DNA of 57,637 nucleotides from Chitinophagaceae bacterium (GCA_017307735.1 JAFKGR010000025.1:1-57637), one strand, 5' to 3'. Positions 34,553-43,818 are shown, numbered from the stretch's first letter. Notes: a model not told the origin generated them from the letters alone. Made by a program: numbers and translations.

Positions 34553-34614
34553 ACCAGCGACCCCCACGTCCTCCCTACAGAACTGTAGGGACTACCGGGC
34601 TGCGCTACATCCCG
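34553..34614 (-). pseudogene. Pseudo-tRNA-Pro, array copy 3
   Basis: Same structure again, palindrome at 34572-34591. The flank that follows it runs into the engB 3' end. Confidence 0.7.
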
Positions 34615-34665
34615 AACAATTCAAAACGAATTGATCAAATGGGAGGCAAAATTAAGGAACTGAAT

Positions 34666-35295
34666 TTATAATTGCGCTTCATTCATTTCTTTAATCAGGT
34701 CAATCAGTTTTTTTCTGCCCGTTTTTTTGGTACTGCTCGTTGTGATTTGCTGAGGGAGAAACTGCTGATATTCTGACAAGGCTTTTAAAAAGGATTGAAT
34801 ATTCTGATGCACTGTTCTCTGGTTTTCTTTGTCGGATTTGGTAAAAATGATGGTGTAAGGAATCTGGAGAGAATACAATTTTTGAGCGAAATCAATATCC
34901 GGTTTTTGAGGATTGTGCCGGCTATCCACCAGCAGGAATATTTGCATGAGGTTCTTCCTTCCGGTGACATAATGATCGATCATCCTTTGCCATTCGTTTC
35001 GCTGGGCTATACTTCTTTTGGCAAATCCGTATCCGGGAAGATCTACTACATACCATGACTGGGTTTGTCCATTCGCCTTTTGGCCACTGAACAAAAAATG
35101 ATTTATCAATTGTGTTTTTCCGGGAGTGCGGGAAGTTTTGGCGAGCTTTTCATTATTCGCAATCATGTTTATCAGAGAAGACTTTCCCACATTGCTCCTC
35201 CCGATAAATGCATATTCCGGAAGGTCTGCACGCGGACAATCCTGCAATGAAGGACTGCTCTTGATATATTTGGCGCTTGTGATTTCCACGGGCAC
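34666..35295 (-). CDS. engB: Ribosome biogenesis GTPase EngB (YsxC/YihA)
   Basis: The 209-residue TrmE-Era-class GTPase acts in assembly of the large ribosomal subunit. Motifs: G1 GRSNVGKSS (about 32-40), G3 DLPGYG, G4 TKSD and the N-terminal ITSAKYIKSSPSLQDCP typical of EngB. Length is normal. Its stop codon lies inside the last unit of the tRNA-derived repeat array, but the coding part is intact. It diverges from menG with a 74-bp gap. Confidence 0.96.
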   Translation of the reverse strand: MPVEITSAKYIKSSPSLQDCPRADLPEYAFIGRSNVGKSSLINMIANNEKLAKTSRTPGKTQLINHFLFSGQKANGQTQSWYVVDLPGYGFAKRSIAQRNEWQRMIDHYVTGRKNLMQIFLLVDSRHNPQKPDIDFAQKLYSLQIPYTIIFTKSDKENQRTVHQNIQSFLKALSEYQQFLPQQITTSSTKKTGRKKLIDLIKEMNEAQL

Positions 35296-35369
35296 AATTT
35301 AATTGAAAAATAAAAGTGAAAGAATGAATCATCACTTTATAAAAATTTTCAAAAAACTATCTTTGGCAT

Positions 35370-36113
35370 GTGAATGAATATCCGCATGACAGTGTAGTTC
35401 CTTTCAGGGCATCTTCCGAAGGGAAAAAAGAACAGGTTCAGGAAATGTTTGATAAAATTGCCTTTCGGTATGATTTTCTCAATCATTTTCTGAGTGTGGG
35501 AAATGATACCTCCTGGAGGCGAAAAGCGCTGAAGTTGTTGAAATCGGACAATCCCAGACAAATTCTGGATGTAGCGACAGGAACAGGGGATTTTGCAGTT
35601 CTCGCAGCAGAAATGCTGAAACCTGAAAAGATTATTGCTATTGATATCAGTGAGGGAATGTTGGAAATAGGAAGAGAGAAGGTGCGAAAGGCCGGTTTAC
35701 AGTCAATCATAGCGATGGAAACGGGCGACAGTGAGGCAATTTCTTTTGAGGATAATTCGTTTGATGCAGTGATTGTTGCATTTGGAATAAGGAATTTTGA
35801 AAATCTTGACAAAGGGCTTAACGAAATAAAAAGGGTGCTGAAGCAGGGTGGCAAATTGGTAGCTATTGAAGCTACAAAACCTTCCACACCGTTGATTCGC
35901 GATTTTTATAAATTGTATATGAAATGTGTGGCAACACCTTTGGGCAGATGGCTCTCAAAAGATAAAGATGCATATCAATATTTAAATAATTCCGTAAAAT
36001 ATTTTCCTGAAAAAAAAGCATTTATTCAAATTCTAAATCAAACCGGTTATCGAAACGCATTCTACAAAACAATGACCTTAGGAACATGTACTATTTATTG
36101 CGCGGAAAAATAA
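35370..36113 (+). CDS. menG: Demethylmenaquinone methyltransferase (UbiE/MenG)
   Basis: The 247-residue SAM-dependent enzyme carries out the last step of menaquinone synthesis. UbiE-type motifs are clear: EMFDKIAFRYDFLNHFLSVG near the N-terminus, SAM motif I LDVATGTGD (about 68-76), IAIDISEGML, AFGIRNFENLDKGL, and IEATKPSTPLIRDFYKLYM. It is followed with a 28-bp overlap by porT, the same neighbour order seen in other T9SS-bearing Bacteroidota. Confidence 0.95.
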   Translation: MNEYPHDSVVPFRASSEGKKEQVQEMFDKIAFRYDFLNHFLSVGNDTSWRRKALKLLKSDNPRQILDVATGTGDFAVLAAEMLKPEKIIAIDISEGMLEIGREKVRKAGLQSIIAMETGDSEAISFEDNSFDAVIVAFGIRNFENLDKGLNEIKRVLKQGGKLVAIEATKPSTPLIRDFYKLYMKCVATPLGRWLSKDKDAYQYLNNSVKYFPEKKAFIQILNQTGYRNAFYKTMTLGTCTIYCAEK

Positions 36114-36793
36114 CCTTAAGTGTTTTATTTCTATTGTTATCTTCTTCTTTGATTGCTCAGCAGACTTTCAACCTGGAGGACCATGATGATAAACCTTACC
36201 ATTTCGGAATTAATTTGGGATACAACAGATCCCATTTTATGGTAACGCATCATCCGAGGTTTCTTCAGTATGATTCCATTATGAGTGTGGAAAGTATTAA
36301 CAACTCTGGATTGAATCTTGCTTTTCTGGTAAATCTAAGAATGAGCAACCATTTTGATTTGAGGGTGCATCCGCTGGATCTTACATTCTCCGAAAAGGCA
36401 TTTTTATACACCCAAAAATATGAACCTGATTCTGCGGTGACCAAGAAAGTGTCCTCTGTGATGCTGAGTTTCCCGTTCAATATTGCATTTAGCAGCGACC
36501 GGATAAATAACCTGAAAGTATATACTTTTCTCGGTGGCCGGTTTGATTATGATTTGGCCAGCAATGATAAAAAAACCGAGGCCGAAGAATTGATTAAATT
36601 GAAAAAATACAACTTTGAAGTTGAGCTTGGGATGGGTTTTCATATTTACTTTCCCTTTTTTGTTTTGTCACCTGAAATCAAAATCAGCAACGGGCTGATG
36701 AACTTGCACAGCCGTGACCCGAATTTGAAATACAGCAATGTGCTCGATAAAATTTATTCACGGACCGTCACATTTTCCCTCACGGTGGAGTAG
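36086..36793 (+). CDS. porT: Type IX secretion protein PorT (SprT)
   Basis: The 235-residue protein has a signal peptide (ITLSVLFLLLSSSLIAQ, about 25 residues) and alternates like an eight-stranded outer-membrane barrel. The segments HFGINLGYNRSHF and GLNLAFLVNLRMSNHFDLR plus the ending YSRTVTFSLTVE fit PorT. PorT is an outer-membrane T9SS component needed for secretion. The overlap with menG is a known arrangement in the phylum and supports the call. Barrel sequences are weakly conserved, so position counts as much as sequence. Confidence 0.82.
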   Translation: MYYLLRGKITLSVLFLLLSSSLIAQQTFNLEDHDDKPYHFGINLGYNRSHFMVTHHPRFLQYDSIMSVESINNSGLNLAFLVNLRMSNHFDLRVHPLDLTFSEKAFLYTQKYEPDSAVTKKVSSVMLSFPFNIAFSSDRINNLKVYTFLGGRFDYDLASNDKKTEAEELIKLKKYNFEVELGMGFHIYFPFFVLSPEIKISNGLMNLHSRDPNLKYSNVLDKIYSRTVTFSLTVE

Positions 36794-36920
36794 GATCGGG
36801 TAGTTGTTCGTTGCTATTTAATTTTCTGAGTTTACTTCCATTATCTTTTTGGTATTCCTCAATGTGAGTAGCGCTTGTTATTTTTTAATTTCTCAAACAA
36901 TTACTAAGGTTTGATTTTTG

Positions 36921-36928
36921 TAGCTTTG
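36921..36928 (+). promoter_or_regulatory. Candidate -7 promoter box upstream of prfC
   Basis: TAGCTTTG matches the Bacteroidota -7 consensus TAnnTTTG exactly and lies 32 nt before the prfC ATG. A -33 TTTG at the usual distance is not clear. Confidence 0.4.
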
Positions 36929-36959
36929 CACACTTTTTTATTGAAAAACAAACAATAGA

Positions 36960-38573
36960 ATGCAGCCGGCTACAGAAATTAAAAAGAACCCGAAAATACT
37001 GGCAGAAATCAACAGGCGAAGAACTTTTGCCATCATCTCGCACCCTGATGCCGGGAAAACGACACTCACCGAAAAGTTCCTTTTGTTTGGAGGAGCTATC
37101 CAGACTGCCGGCGCAGTGAAGAGCAATAAAATAAAAAAACATGCGACCTCCGATTTTATGGAAATAGAAAGGCAGCGTGGTATTTCGGTTTCCACTTCAG
37201 TACTGAGTTTTGAGTATCATGATACGTTGATCAACCTGCTGGATACGCCGGGGCACAAAGATTTTGCAGAAGATACTTACCGTACACTTACAGCAGTGGA
37301 TAGTGTGGTGCTGGTGATTGATAGTGTGAAAGGTGTGGAAGAGCAAACACGCAGGCTTATGGAAGTGTGCCGCATGAGGGATACGCCTGTAATTGTATTT
37401 GTAAATAAACTGGACCGCGATGGAAAGAACCCGTTTGATTTGCTTGATGAAATAGAATCTGAATTAAATATCGGCCTCCATCCATTGAGCTGGCCCATCG
37501 GAATGGGAAAGGAATTCAAAGGAGTGTATAATTTGTTCGACAAGGAATTGCTTCTCTTTAAACCAAATCAAAAAGTAACGGCAGAGGATGTGCCTTTGAA
37601 AGATTTGAATGATCCTGTTCTCGAGAAAAATATTGGTGAAAAATATGCAGATCAGTTGCGTGAAGATGTGGATTTATTTGAAGGGGTTTATGGAGATTTT
37701 GATCGCGGGCGGTACCAGGATGGAAAGCTGGCTCCGATATTTTTTGGTAGTGCAATCAACAATTTTGGTGTCAAAGAATTGCTTGAAACATTTATCCGTA
37801 TTGCACCGGTACCACAGAAAAGAAAAGTTACCACAGGAATTGTTGAACCAACAGACAAAAAGTTTAGCGGATTTGTTTTTAAAATTCATGCCAATCTGGA
37901 TCCCCGGCATCGTGATCGCATTGCTTTTTTGCGTGTTTGTTCAGGGGAGTTTGAACGCAATAAATATTTTCATCATGTAAGGCTCAACAAGGACGTGCGT
38001 TTCAGCAACCCTTACACTTTCCTGGCAAGCCAGAAAGATGTGATTGAAAATGCATGGCCCGGCGATGTGGTCGGATTGTACGATTCAGGAAATTTTAAAA
38101 TCGGTGACACCCTCACAGAAGGAGAAGATTTTTATTTTACAGGTATTCCCACATTTTCTCCTGAAATATTCAAGGAAGTAGTTAACAAAGATCCGATGAA
38201 AACAAAACAACTGGAAAAGGGATTGGTACAATTGACCGACGAAGGCGTTGCCCAATTGTTTACCCAGTTTGGCGGCAACAAAAAGATTATCGGATGTGTG
38301 GGTGAACTTCAGTTTGAAGTGATCCAATACAGGTTGAAAAATGAATACAGCGCATCGGTTGAACTCGTTGCCTTACCCTATTACAAAGCTTGCTGGATAA
38401 CTTCAAGGGATCCGAAAAAACTGGATGAATTTATAAAATTCAAACCATCCAATATTGCTGAGGACAAAGACGGTCATTTGGTATATATGGCACAGAGCGA
38501 ATGGTTTTTGAATACCGAACGAACCAATAATCCTGAAATTGAATTTCACTTCTTTAATGAAGTGAATAAATAA
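36960..38573 (+). CDS. prfC: Peptide chain release factor 3
   Basis: The 537-residue translational GTPase recycles RF1/RF2 from the ribosome after termination. G1 is SHPDAGKTTLTEK (about 27-39), the switch region has IERQRGISVSTSVLSFEY, G3 is DTPGHKDF and G4 FVNKLDRD. The domains downstream (FSGFVFKIHANLDPRHRDR, GELQFEVIQYRL) are typical RF3. Length is normal. Confidence 0.97.
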   Translation: MQPATEIKKNPKILAEINRRRTFAIISHPDAGKTTLTEKFLLFGGAIQTAGAVKSNKIKKHATSDFMEIERQRGISVSTSVLSFEYHDTLINLLDTPGHKDFAEDTYRTLTAVDSVVLVIDSVKGVEEQTRRLMEVCRMRDTPVIVFVNKLDRDGKNPFDLLDEIESELNIGLHPLSWPIGMGKEFKGVYNLFDKELLLFKPNQKVTAEDVPLKDLNDPVLEKNIGEKYADQLREDVDLFEGVYGDFDRGRYQDGKLAPIFFGSAINNFGVKELLETFIRIAPVPQKRKVTTGIVEPTDKKFSGFVFKIHANLDPRHRDRIAFLRVCSGEFERNKYFHHVRLNKDVRFSNPYTFLASQKDVIENAWPGDVVGLYDSGNFKIGDTLTEGEDFYFTGIPTFSPEIFKEVVNKDPMKTKQLEKGLVQLTDEGVAQLFTQFGGNKKIIGCVGELQFEVIQYRLKNEYSASVELVALPYYKACWITSRDPKKLDEFIKFKPSNIAEDKDGHLVYMAQSEWFLNTERTNNPEIEFHFFNEVNK

Positions 38574-38791
38574 TTTTTAGAAGCAACTTCCCCTGAATTT
38601 ATTTCGTTGTCCGGCAGGTTGTACACATTTTTTTCGTATCGTAAAAAATGCATTCTGTATTTCGTATAAGTACTTTTTTGCCGAAGTACTTTTTCTCTTT
38701 TTCAATCCAAATTATTAAAACTAAAATAACCGTGTAATAAAGCACCACAATTGCCGTTTTAGTGAATGTAAGTTTTTAAAAAATCCGAACT

Positions 38792-39238
38792 ATGAAGCCC
38801 TTACATTTTGGAACGGCCTTGCTGTTTCTTCTTATAATAACCCTATCCGCAACTGCGCAAAATCACGGTGCTGAAAGACAACCTATCTTCAAAAATTCTG
38901 CTGACCGTTTGCCGACTGCCATTACCGAACTTGACAAGGCTTTCAACTTAAAAGAAGGAACTTCTGTGTCATTCAAGTTTTACAATATGGCATTTAGTGG
39001 TACTGTGGTCAGTGCTGCCGACAAACACGGAAGGATAAAGAGTGTGGTGATCGAAAGTTCTTCTCTGAAAAATACGATCCTATCATTATCCAAAATTACA
39101 AATGATGATAAGACTATCACCTATACCGGACGTATCCTGAACCAGGGTGCATCGGATGGTTATGAACTGACAAAAAACCAGGATGGAACTTATACATTTC
39201 ATAAAATCCGCACCGACGATTTAATCCAGGATTATTAA
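38792..39238 (+). CDS. Hypothetical secreted protein
   Basis: The 148-residue protein has a signal peptide (ending SATAQ, about 23 residues). The mature part shows short beta strands (VSFKFYNMAFSGTVVSAAD, SVVIESSSLKNTILSLSK, TITYTGRILNQGASDGYEL). I do not recognise a family. It lies 41 bp upstream of a T9SS-type metalloprotease gene in the same direction and may share its transcript, so an inhibitor or accessory role is possible but not shown. Confidence 0.6.
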   Translation: MKPLHFGTALLFLLIITLSATAQNHGAERQPIFKNSADRLPTAITELDKAFNLKEGTSVSFKFYNMAFSGTVVSAADKHGRIKSVVIESSSLKNTILSLSKITNDDKTITYTGRILNQGASDGYELTKNQDGTYTFHKIRTDDLIQDY

Positions 39239-39279
39239 AACCTTACCGCTACGGCGTTAATTATAAAATCCTATTTACC

Positions 39280-40869
39280 ATGAAAACCATTGCTACCTTC
39301 TTGATTCTCTTTTTCAGTACGGCCGCGATATTTGCGCAGCCCAAACTGAGTAGTTTTCCCAGTGCAAAGGCAACCGTCTTTCTTGATTTTGACGGACAAA
39401 CGGTGACCGCATCTCCGTGGAATGGAGGACAGCCGCTTTATTGTGCACCTTCAGGACTGACGGACGCCCAGATTACCGAAATATTCCAGAGAGTTTCAGA
39501 AGATTTCAGACCATTTAATATCAATATCACAACTGATTCCACAGTTTTTTTTGCGGCTCCTCTGTATCAACGTATAAGGATGATCGTTACACCTACCAGT
39601 AGCTGGTACCAGGGAGTAGGTGGTGTCGCTTTCACCGGATCTTTTACCTGGGGTGATGGCACACCCGGATTTATTTTTCCCGACCGGCTGGCATGGAGCC
39701 CAAAGATTATTGCAGAATGTTGTTCTCATGAAACCGGTCATACACTTGGTTTATCTCATCAGGCAAAATTTGATTCCAGTTGTAACCTGATCACGGTTTA
39801 CAATCAGGGTGATGGTACGGGTCAAACATCATGGGCGCCGGTTATGGGAAACAGTTATTACAGAAATTTTACCGGTTGGAACAATGGACCTACTCCAAGC
39901 GGATGTTCAGCCGATCAGGACAACCTGAGCATAATCACCGGAGTCAATGGTTTTACTTACCGAACCGACGATCATAGCAATGTTCCCGGAGATGCAGCAA
40001 CACTGCTACCGGTTCAAAATGATAATACTTTCAGTGGTGATGGAATTATTTCTACAAATACGGATCAGGATGTTTTCAAATTTGTGCTGAATGCGCAAAG
40101 CGAACTCAAATTGAATGTAACTCCATTTTCTATAGGGTTAAACAATGAGGGAGCTGATCTTGATGTGAAAGTTGTATTGATGAATTCAAATTTCGAAATA
40201 GTAAATGTGTATGATCCGCTGGATAAAATGGATGTTTCGGTTGATTCTGTTTTCAACCCGGGCACCTATTATATACAAGTGAGTGGTTCAGGAAATCAGT
40301 TTGCTACAAATTATGGAAGCCTTGGGTCGTATCATGTGGCAGGTACGCTGGCCACACTTTCGACGCTGGCCATTCAGCAATTGGACTTGAAGGGTTCTGA
40401 AAAAGACGGGATCCATAATCTTACCTGGAATTTGGTTTGTGATGAGGCAGTTTTGTCTGAAGAAGTACAGGTATCTTATGATGGAATCAGCTTCTCAAAA
40501 CTGGCGTCAGTTAATTCTGCAGCAAGGTCATTTGAGTACCGGCCGATGAATCAGCAGGATGCCTATTACCGGGTTCAGGCTACAACCATTTCGGGGGTTA
40601 CCAGGTATTCCAATATTGTGATGATCCGTTATTCAGGTCTGCATAACAGTGTGGTGCTGCAATCCAACCTGGTGAGAGACCGTGTAATTATTTCTTCGCA
40701 GGAACCTTTGAAATATATTTTGATAGATGTGAATGGAAAAATATTACAAAAAGGCAATCTGCAACAAGGCCAAAACGTTATTAACATATCAAATTCTCCT
40801 AACGGAATTTATTTTATCCAGATGGCAGGTGAAACACAGAAACTGACTCAACGAATTGTAAAACTGTAA
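39280..40869 (+). CDS. Secreted metzincin metalloprotease with T9SS sorting domain
   Basis: The 529-residue protein has a signal peptide (to about residue 20). The zinc motif is HETGHTLGLSH (His150, Glu151, His154, His160), a metzincin HExxHxxGxxH, with a likely Met-turn APVMGNSYY. A beta-sandwich domain follows (about 230-355: DQDVFKFVLNAQSELKLNV, GTYYIQVSGSGNQF), as in proteases with a pre-peptidase C-terminal-like domain. It ends with a type A T9SS sorting domain (LIDVNGKILQKG, NSPNGIYFIQM, TQRIVKL). It is a cargo candidate for the PorV/PorT system found in this window. A terminator follows. Confidence 0.85.
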   Translation: MKTIATFLILFFSTAAIFAQPKLSSFPSAKATVFLDFDGQTVTASPWNGGQPLYCAPSGLTDAQITEIFQRVSEDFRPFNINITTDSTVFFAAPLYQRIRMIVTPTSSWYQGVGGVAFTGSFTWGDGTPGFIFPDRLAWSPKIIAECCSHETGHTLGLSHQAKFDSSCNLITVYNQGDGTGQTSWAPVMGNSYYRNFTGWNNGPTPSGCSADQDNLSIITGVNGFTYRTDDHSNVPGDAATLLPVQNDNTFSGDGIISTNTDQDVFKFVLNAQSELKLNVTPFSIGLNNEGADLDVKVVLMNSNFEIVNVYDPLDKMDVSVDSVFNPGTYYIQVSGSGNQFATNYGSLGSYHVAGTLATLSTLAIQQLDLKGSEKDGIHNLTWNLVCDEAVLSEEVQVSYDGISFSKLASVNSAARSFEYRPMNQQDAYYRVQATTISGVTRYSNIVMIRYSGLHNSVVLQSNLVRDRVIISSQEPLKYILIDVNGKILQKGNLQQGQNVINISNSPNGIYFIQMAGETQKLTQRIVKL

Positions 40870-40889
40870 GGTAGATTCATGTGTAAGTT

Positions 40890-40921
40890 AAGGGTCAGCG
40901 TTAGGGGCTGGCCCTTTTTTA
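40890..40921 (+). terminator. Rho-independent terminator after the metalloprotease
   Basis: AAGGGTCAGC (40890-40899) pairs with GCTGGCCCTT (40907-40916) with one G-T wobble and runs into a T-tract. Confidence 0.8.
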
Positions 40922-41113
40922 TTTTGTCCATAACAAGGGTGCCATTCCATTATTCAGATCGCTTTTTTCTTTACTGCGCCAATTGAAAATTTTTGTGTTA
41001 TGCAGACTGTGTGAAAAAAATATCGCTGATTTTCATTCACGATGTTTTAAATTGTACAACCGTAAGTAAGGGTTTCATTTAATTTTTTGCTTACCTCATT
41101 AATAACCCAATTT

Positions 41114-41587
41114 ATGAATTGGAGAAAATTCAATGGAGATCGAATAGATTTACCCATTAAGACCGCTGTAAAACAAGCCATCAAAAGAGAAACTGCAGCC
41201 GGAAATAAGTTAAAGGTATGTATCGGAACAGACAGCCAGGTAAAAGGAGTCGAAACAGAATTTGCTACCGTTATCGTATTCCTGAGAGAAGGCAGAGGTG
41301 GATTTATGTTTATTCACAATGAGAAAACTTTTCAGCAATTCAGTATTAAGGAAAGGATGCTTGTGGAAGTTTCAAAGAGTGTGGAAATAGCCTATGACCT
41401 GTGTGATCTTTTTACGCAGTACGATGTGGACATGGAAGTACATGCGGATATCAATACCAACCCCGGATTCAAAAGCAATGAAGCACTTCGCGAAGCGATG
41501 GGTTACATCCTCGGGATGGGATTTGCATTCAAAGCAAAACCAGAAGCTTTTGCCAGCAGTTGCTGCGCAGATAAGGCGGTGAACTGA
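41114..41587 (+). CDS. YkuK-like (DUF458) ribonuclease H-fold protein
   Basis: The ATG at 41114 (MNWRKFNGDRIDL) is chosen over an upstream TTG. The 157-residue protein resembles the YkuK/DUF458 group, predicted to have an RNase H-like fold: VCIGTDSQVKGVETEFATVI near the N-terminus, and EVHADINTNPGFKSNEALRE with acidic residues placed as in that family. The biochemical function is not established. It is expressed alone. Confidence 0.8.
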   Translation: MNWRKFNGDRIDLPIKTAVKQAIKRETAAGNKLKVCIGTDSQVKGVETEFATVIVFLREGRGGFMFIHNEKTFQQFSIKERMLVEVSKSVEIAYDLCDLFTQYDVDMEVHADINTNPGFKSNEALREAMGYILGMGFAFKAKPEAFASSCCADKAVN

Positions 41588-41857
41588 GAAGGGGTTTAGA
41601 AGTTTAGAGTTTAGAAGTTTAGAATGTTGAGGAAATAACAAACCCCGGAACATGGAATCTGCATAGGAAAAGAGTCTCTGATTTATCAGCGGCTGACAGG
41701 GTTATAAACGCCTGATCATAGTGGGTTATATTCCGCCTTTGGCAAGACAAGGTCCAGCCACCAAACAAACCCGAAACTTAAAACTCGAAATCCGCCTTCG
41801 GCGGGACAAGCTCGGAACCTGGAATCCGTAACTTGAAATCCGAAACTGCACCCAACC
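41588..41857. repeat. Repeat-rich intergenic segment
   Basis: Starts with tandem TTTAGAAG/TTTAGAG words (41597-41625). It contains two copies of the CCGCCTT(C/T)GGC-type palindrome (about 41732-41750 and 41791-41810) with trailing GACAAG, and repeated CCGAAACTT/TTGAAATCCGAAAC words. The same modules recur at 50.5-50.65 kb and 57.3 kb. Confidence 0.6.
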
Positions 41858-42442
41858 TCACTTCTTCGGCGGTACTATCATAATATGCGCTTTTGCTGTT
41901 CCTGCTTCCATCAGCCACGGCATTCCGGGAATGGATGGCTTTGCAGACATTCCGGTTGATTTGAGCGTGGCATAGGGGACATAAAACGCGTACCGGATAT
42001 GGGATTCTTTTAAATCGCCTGTAGCCTTGTCATAATCTTCATCTTTGCCTGTTAATACGTAAAGTATATTAGGTTCTTTTGGCATTTTCAATTTGCCCTC
42101 ATCAATTTCTTTATTTCGGATTTCCTGTTTTTCTTTTTCGGTTTTTCCTTCAGCGAGCAGCGTTCTGCCGCGGGCCATGAAGGGTTCGAGATTGGCCGAA
42201 TAACAGGCCACACTTATCCCTTTTTTATTGGGATCATCTGCAAGGCAAACAAGATCGCCTTTACCTTTTCTCAATGTTACAAGTTTTCCGGATTTGTCAT
42301 AGCCTAAAACCGTTGCATTGTCTTTTTGATCGGCCGGTGCAGCCAGCAAAGCAGTTTTGATCTGGATTTCGGGAGAAAGGATTTCCTGTGCGTAGCTGTT
42401 ATTTGTGAAAAATAAAAAACTACAAATGATAAAGTATTTCAT
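41858..42442 (-). CDS. Hypothetical secreted protein
   Basis: The ATG at 42442 gives a signal peptide MKYFIICSFLFFTNNSYAQ and a 194-residue product; an upstream extension adds no plausible start. The mature part has TALLAAPADQKDNATVLGYD, LVCLADDPNKKGISVACYS and a Lys/Glu-rich central helix, and ends AHIMIVPPKK. I do not recognise a named family. Two cysteines (in LVCLAD and VACYS) could form a disulfide. Confidence 0.65.
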   Translation of the reverse strand: MKYFIICSFLFFTNNSYAQEILSPEIQIKTALLAAPADQKDNATVLGYDKSGKLVTLRKGKGDLVCLADDPNKKGISVACYSANLEPFMARGRTLLAEGKTEKEKQEIRNKEIDEGKLKMPKEPNILYVLTGKDEDYDKATGDLKESHIRYAFYVPYATLKSTGMSAKPSIPGMPWLMEAGTAKAHIMIVPPKK

Positions 42443-42575
42443 GATGGGGAGTTTTACTTTAATAAAACTAAGGAATATTTGAGAATTGATAACGTGAGAT
42501 AAAGAGATTTGAAAATCCGGTATAAATATCAAAGGTCATGGTTTATTCACTCCAAACCACTTTATCTATTTCAAG

Positions 42576-42600
42576 TTCTTAATTCTTAATTCTTAATTCA
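42576..42600. repeat. AATTCTTA simple repeat touching the queA stop
   Basis: Four near-perfect copies of the word TTCTTAA end exactly at the queA stop codon. In reverse complement it is GAATTAAGAA, the same word as in the tracts at 49.76 kb and 56.48-56.69 kb. Confidence 0.6.
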
Positions 42601-43818
42601 TAATTGAATAAGACATCCGTCGCCATAGCTGAGAAACCGGAAATTATGATCCAGTGCATATTGATACATTCTCTTCCAATCGTCGCCCATCAGTGCCGAG
42701 ACCAGAAGAAGGAGCGTGGATTTGGGCTGGTGAAAATTGGTGATTAATCCGGATACAATTCCAAAGCGGTATTCCGGTGCTATGATGATTTCAGTTTGAA
42801 TTAGCAGATGATCCTCATGATGGTTTTTAATCCAAAGAATGAGGGCTGCAATACAATCTCCGGCGTTATTCATTTTCTGGTTATCATAAGGTTCCCATTG
42901 GGTTACTTTCAATGCGTCATGATCTGTGATGGTATCATTGATGATTTTGTTTCCCATCCAATATATGCTTTCCAGTGTACGCATCGACGTTGTACCGACG
43001 GAAATTATTTTTTTATCGATATGATTAAGAAGTTCGTTTAAAAATTGAATAGTGATATACATCCATTCTGCGTGCATGACATGGCCTTCCATCGTTTGCG
43101 ACTTGACCGGTTTAAATGTTCCGGCGCCCACATGCAAGGTTGTAAAGAGTGTGTCGATATTTTTTTTATGCAGATCATCAATAATTTCTTTGGTGAAATG
43201 CAATCCTGCTGTAGGGGCTGCCACTGAACCATCATGCTCTGAATAAACAGTCTGATAGGTTTCCTCATCATCTTTAATTGCTGTGCGTTTAATGTAGGGG
43301 GGAAGAGGCGTCACCCCTGCTGCATTCATGACTTCTCCAAGAGTAAGTTCAGCAGGCGACCAGGAAAGCCTGACCACATAACTATCTTCCTGTTTGTCAA
43401 TTAATTCAGCCTGCAGCATCACTTCTTTTTTATCAACGAAAATTTGTTTCGACAATATTTTTTCCTTCCATTTGCCGGCTTTCCCAATCATACATTTCCA
43501 GAGAGAACTTTCCTTTTGCTGAAACAGAGTTTCATAATCGACAAATTTTTCAAAAGGTTCAAGACAGAAAATTTCAATGGTGGCTCCGGTGTCTTTTTTG
43601 AAAAGGATCCTTGATTTGATAACTTTTGTATCATTAAAAACAAGCGTTACTCCGGGAGTAAGGTGCTGTGCGATATTGCGGTAAATATCTTCTGAAATAT
43701 TTCCTTTGTTATAGACAAGAAGTTTTGAACTGTCGCGCGGGTGAGCCGGAAACAACGCAATTTTTTCATTGGGCAATTCATAGGTGAAATCGTTAATCGA
43801 CAAATCTTTCGGATGCAT
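42598..43818 (-). CDS. queA: tRNA preQ1(34) S-adenosylmethionine ribosyltransferase-isomerase
   Basis: The 406-residue enzyme transfers and isomerises the ribosyl part of SAM onto preQ1-modified tRNA to make epoxyqueuosine. Conserved stretches include FTYELPNEKIALFPAHPRDSSK, GVTLVFNDTKVIKSRI, GAGTFKPVKSQTMEGHVMH and SGLITNFHQPKSTLLLLVSAL. The protein is longer than the roughly 350-residue enterobacterial form, as usual in Bacteroidota. Its stop coincides with the end of a simple repeat. Confidence 0.95.
   Translation of the reverse strand: MHPKDLSINDFTYELPNEKIALFPAHPRDSSKLLVYNKGNISEDIYRNIAQHLTPGVTLVFNDTKVIKSRILFKKDTGATIEIFCLEPFEKFVDYETLFQQKESSLWKCMIGKAGKWKEKILSKQIFVDKKEVMLQAELIDKQEDSYVVRLSWSPAELTLGEVMNAAGVTPLPPYIKRTAIKDDEETYQTVYSEHDGSVAAPTAGLHFTKEIIDDLHKKNIDTLFTTLHVGAGTFKPVKSQTMEGHVMHAEWMYITIQFLNELLNHIDKKIISVGTTSMRTLESIYWMGNKIINDTITDHDALKVTQWEPYDNQKMNNAGDCIAALILWIKNHHEDHLLIQTEIIIAPEYRFGIVSGLITNFHQPKSTLLLLVSALMGDDWKRMYQYALDHNFRFLSYGDGCLIQL

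Larger units (their letters stand above)
33838..34668. repeat. Direct-repeat array derived from the engB-tRNA-Pro spacer
   Basis: The sequence just beyond the intact tRNA (GAACAATTCAAAACGAATTG... to ...GAACTGAATTTATAAT) recurs after each of three pseudo-tRNA segments, at about 34137, 34397 and 34615. Between them lies a second shared block containing AAAAGTTCAATGAGAGAA and GTTATTGATTTATTG. Spacing of the pseudo-tRNAs is 260 and 218 bp. The last copy contains the engB stop codon, showing that the array grew between engB and the tRNA. Confidence 0.75.

Noticed and set aside
34075..34614. Regularly spaced repeats that might be a CRISPR array
   Set aside because: Repeat units are over 200 bp, the spacers are also repeats, and the core is recognisable tRNA-Pro sequence.
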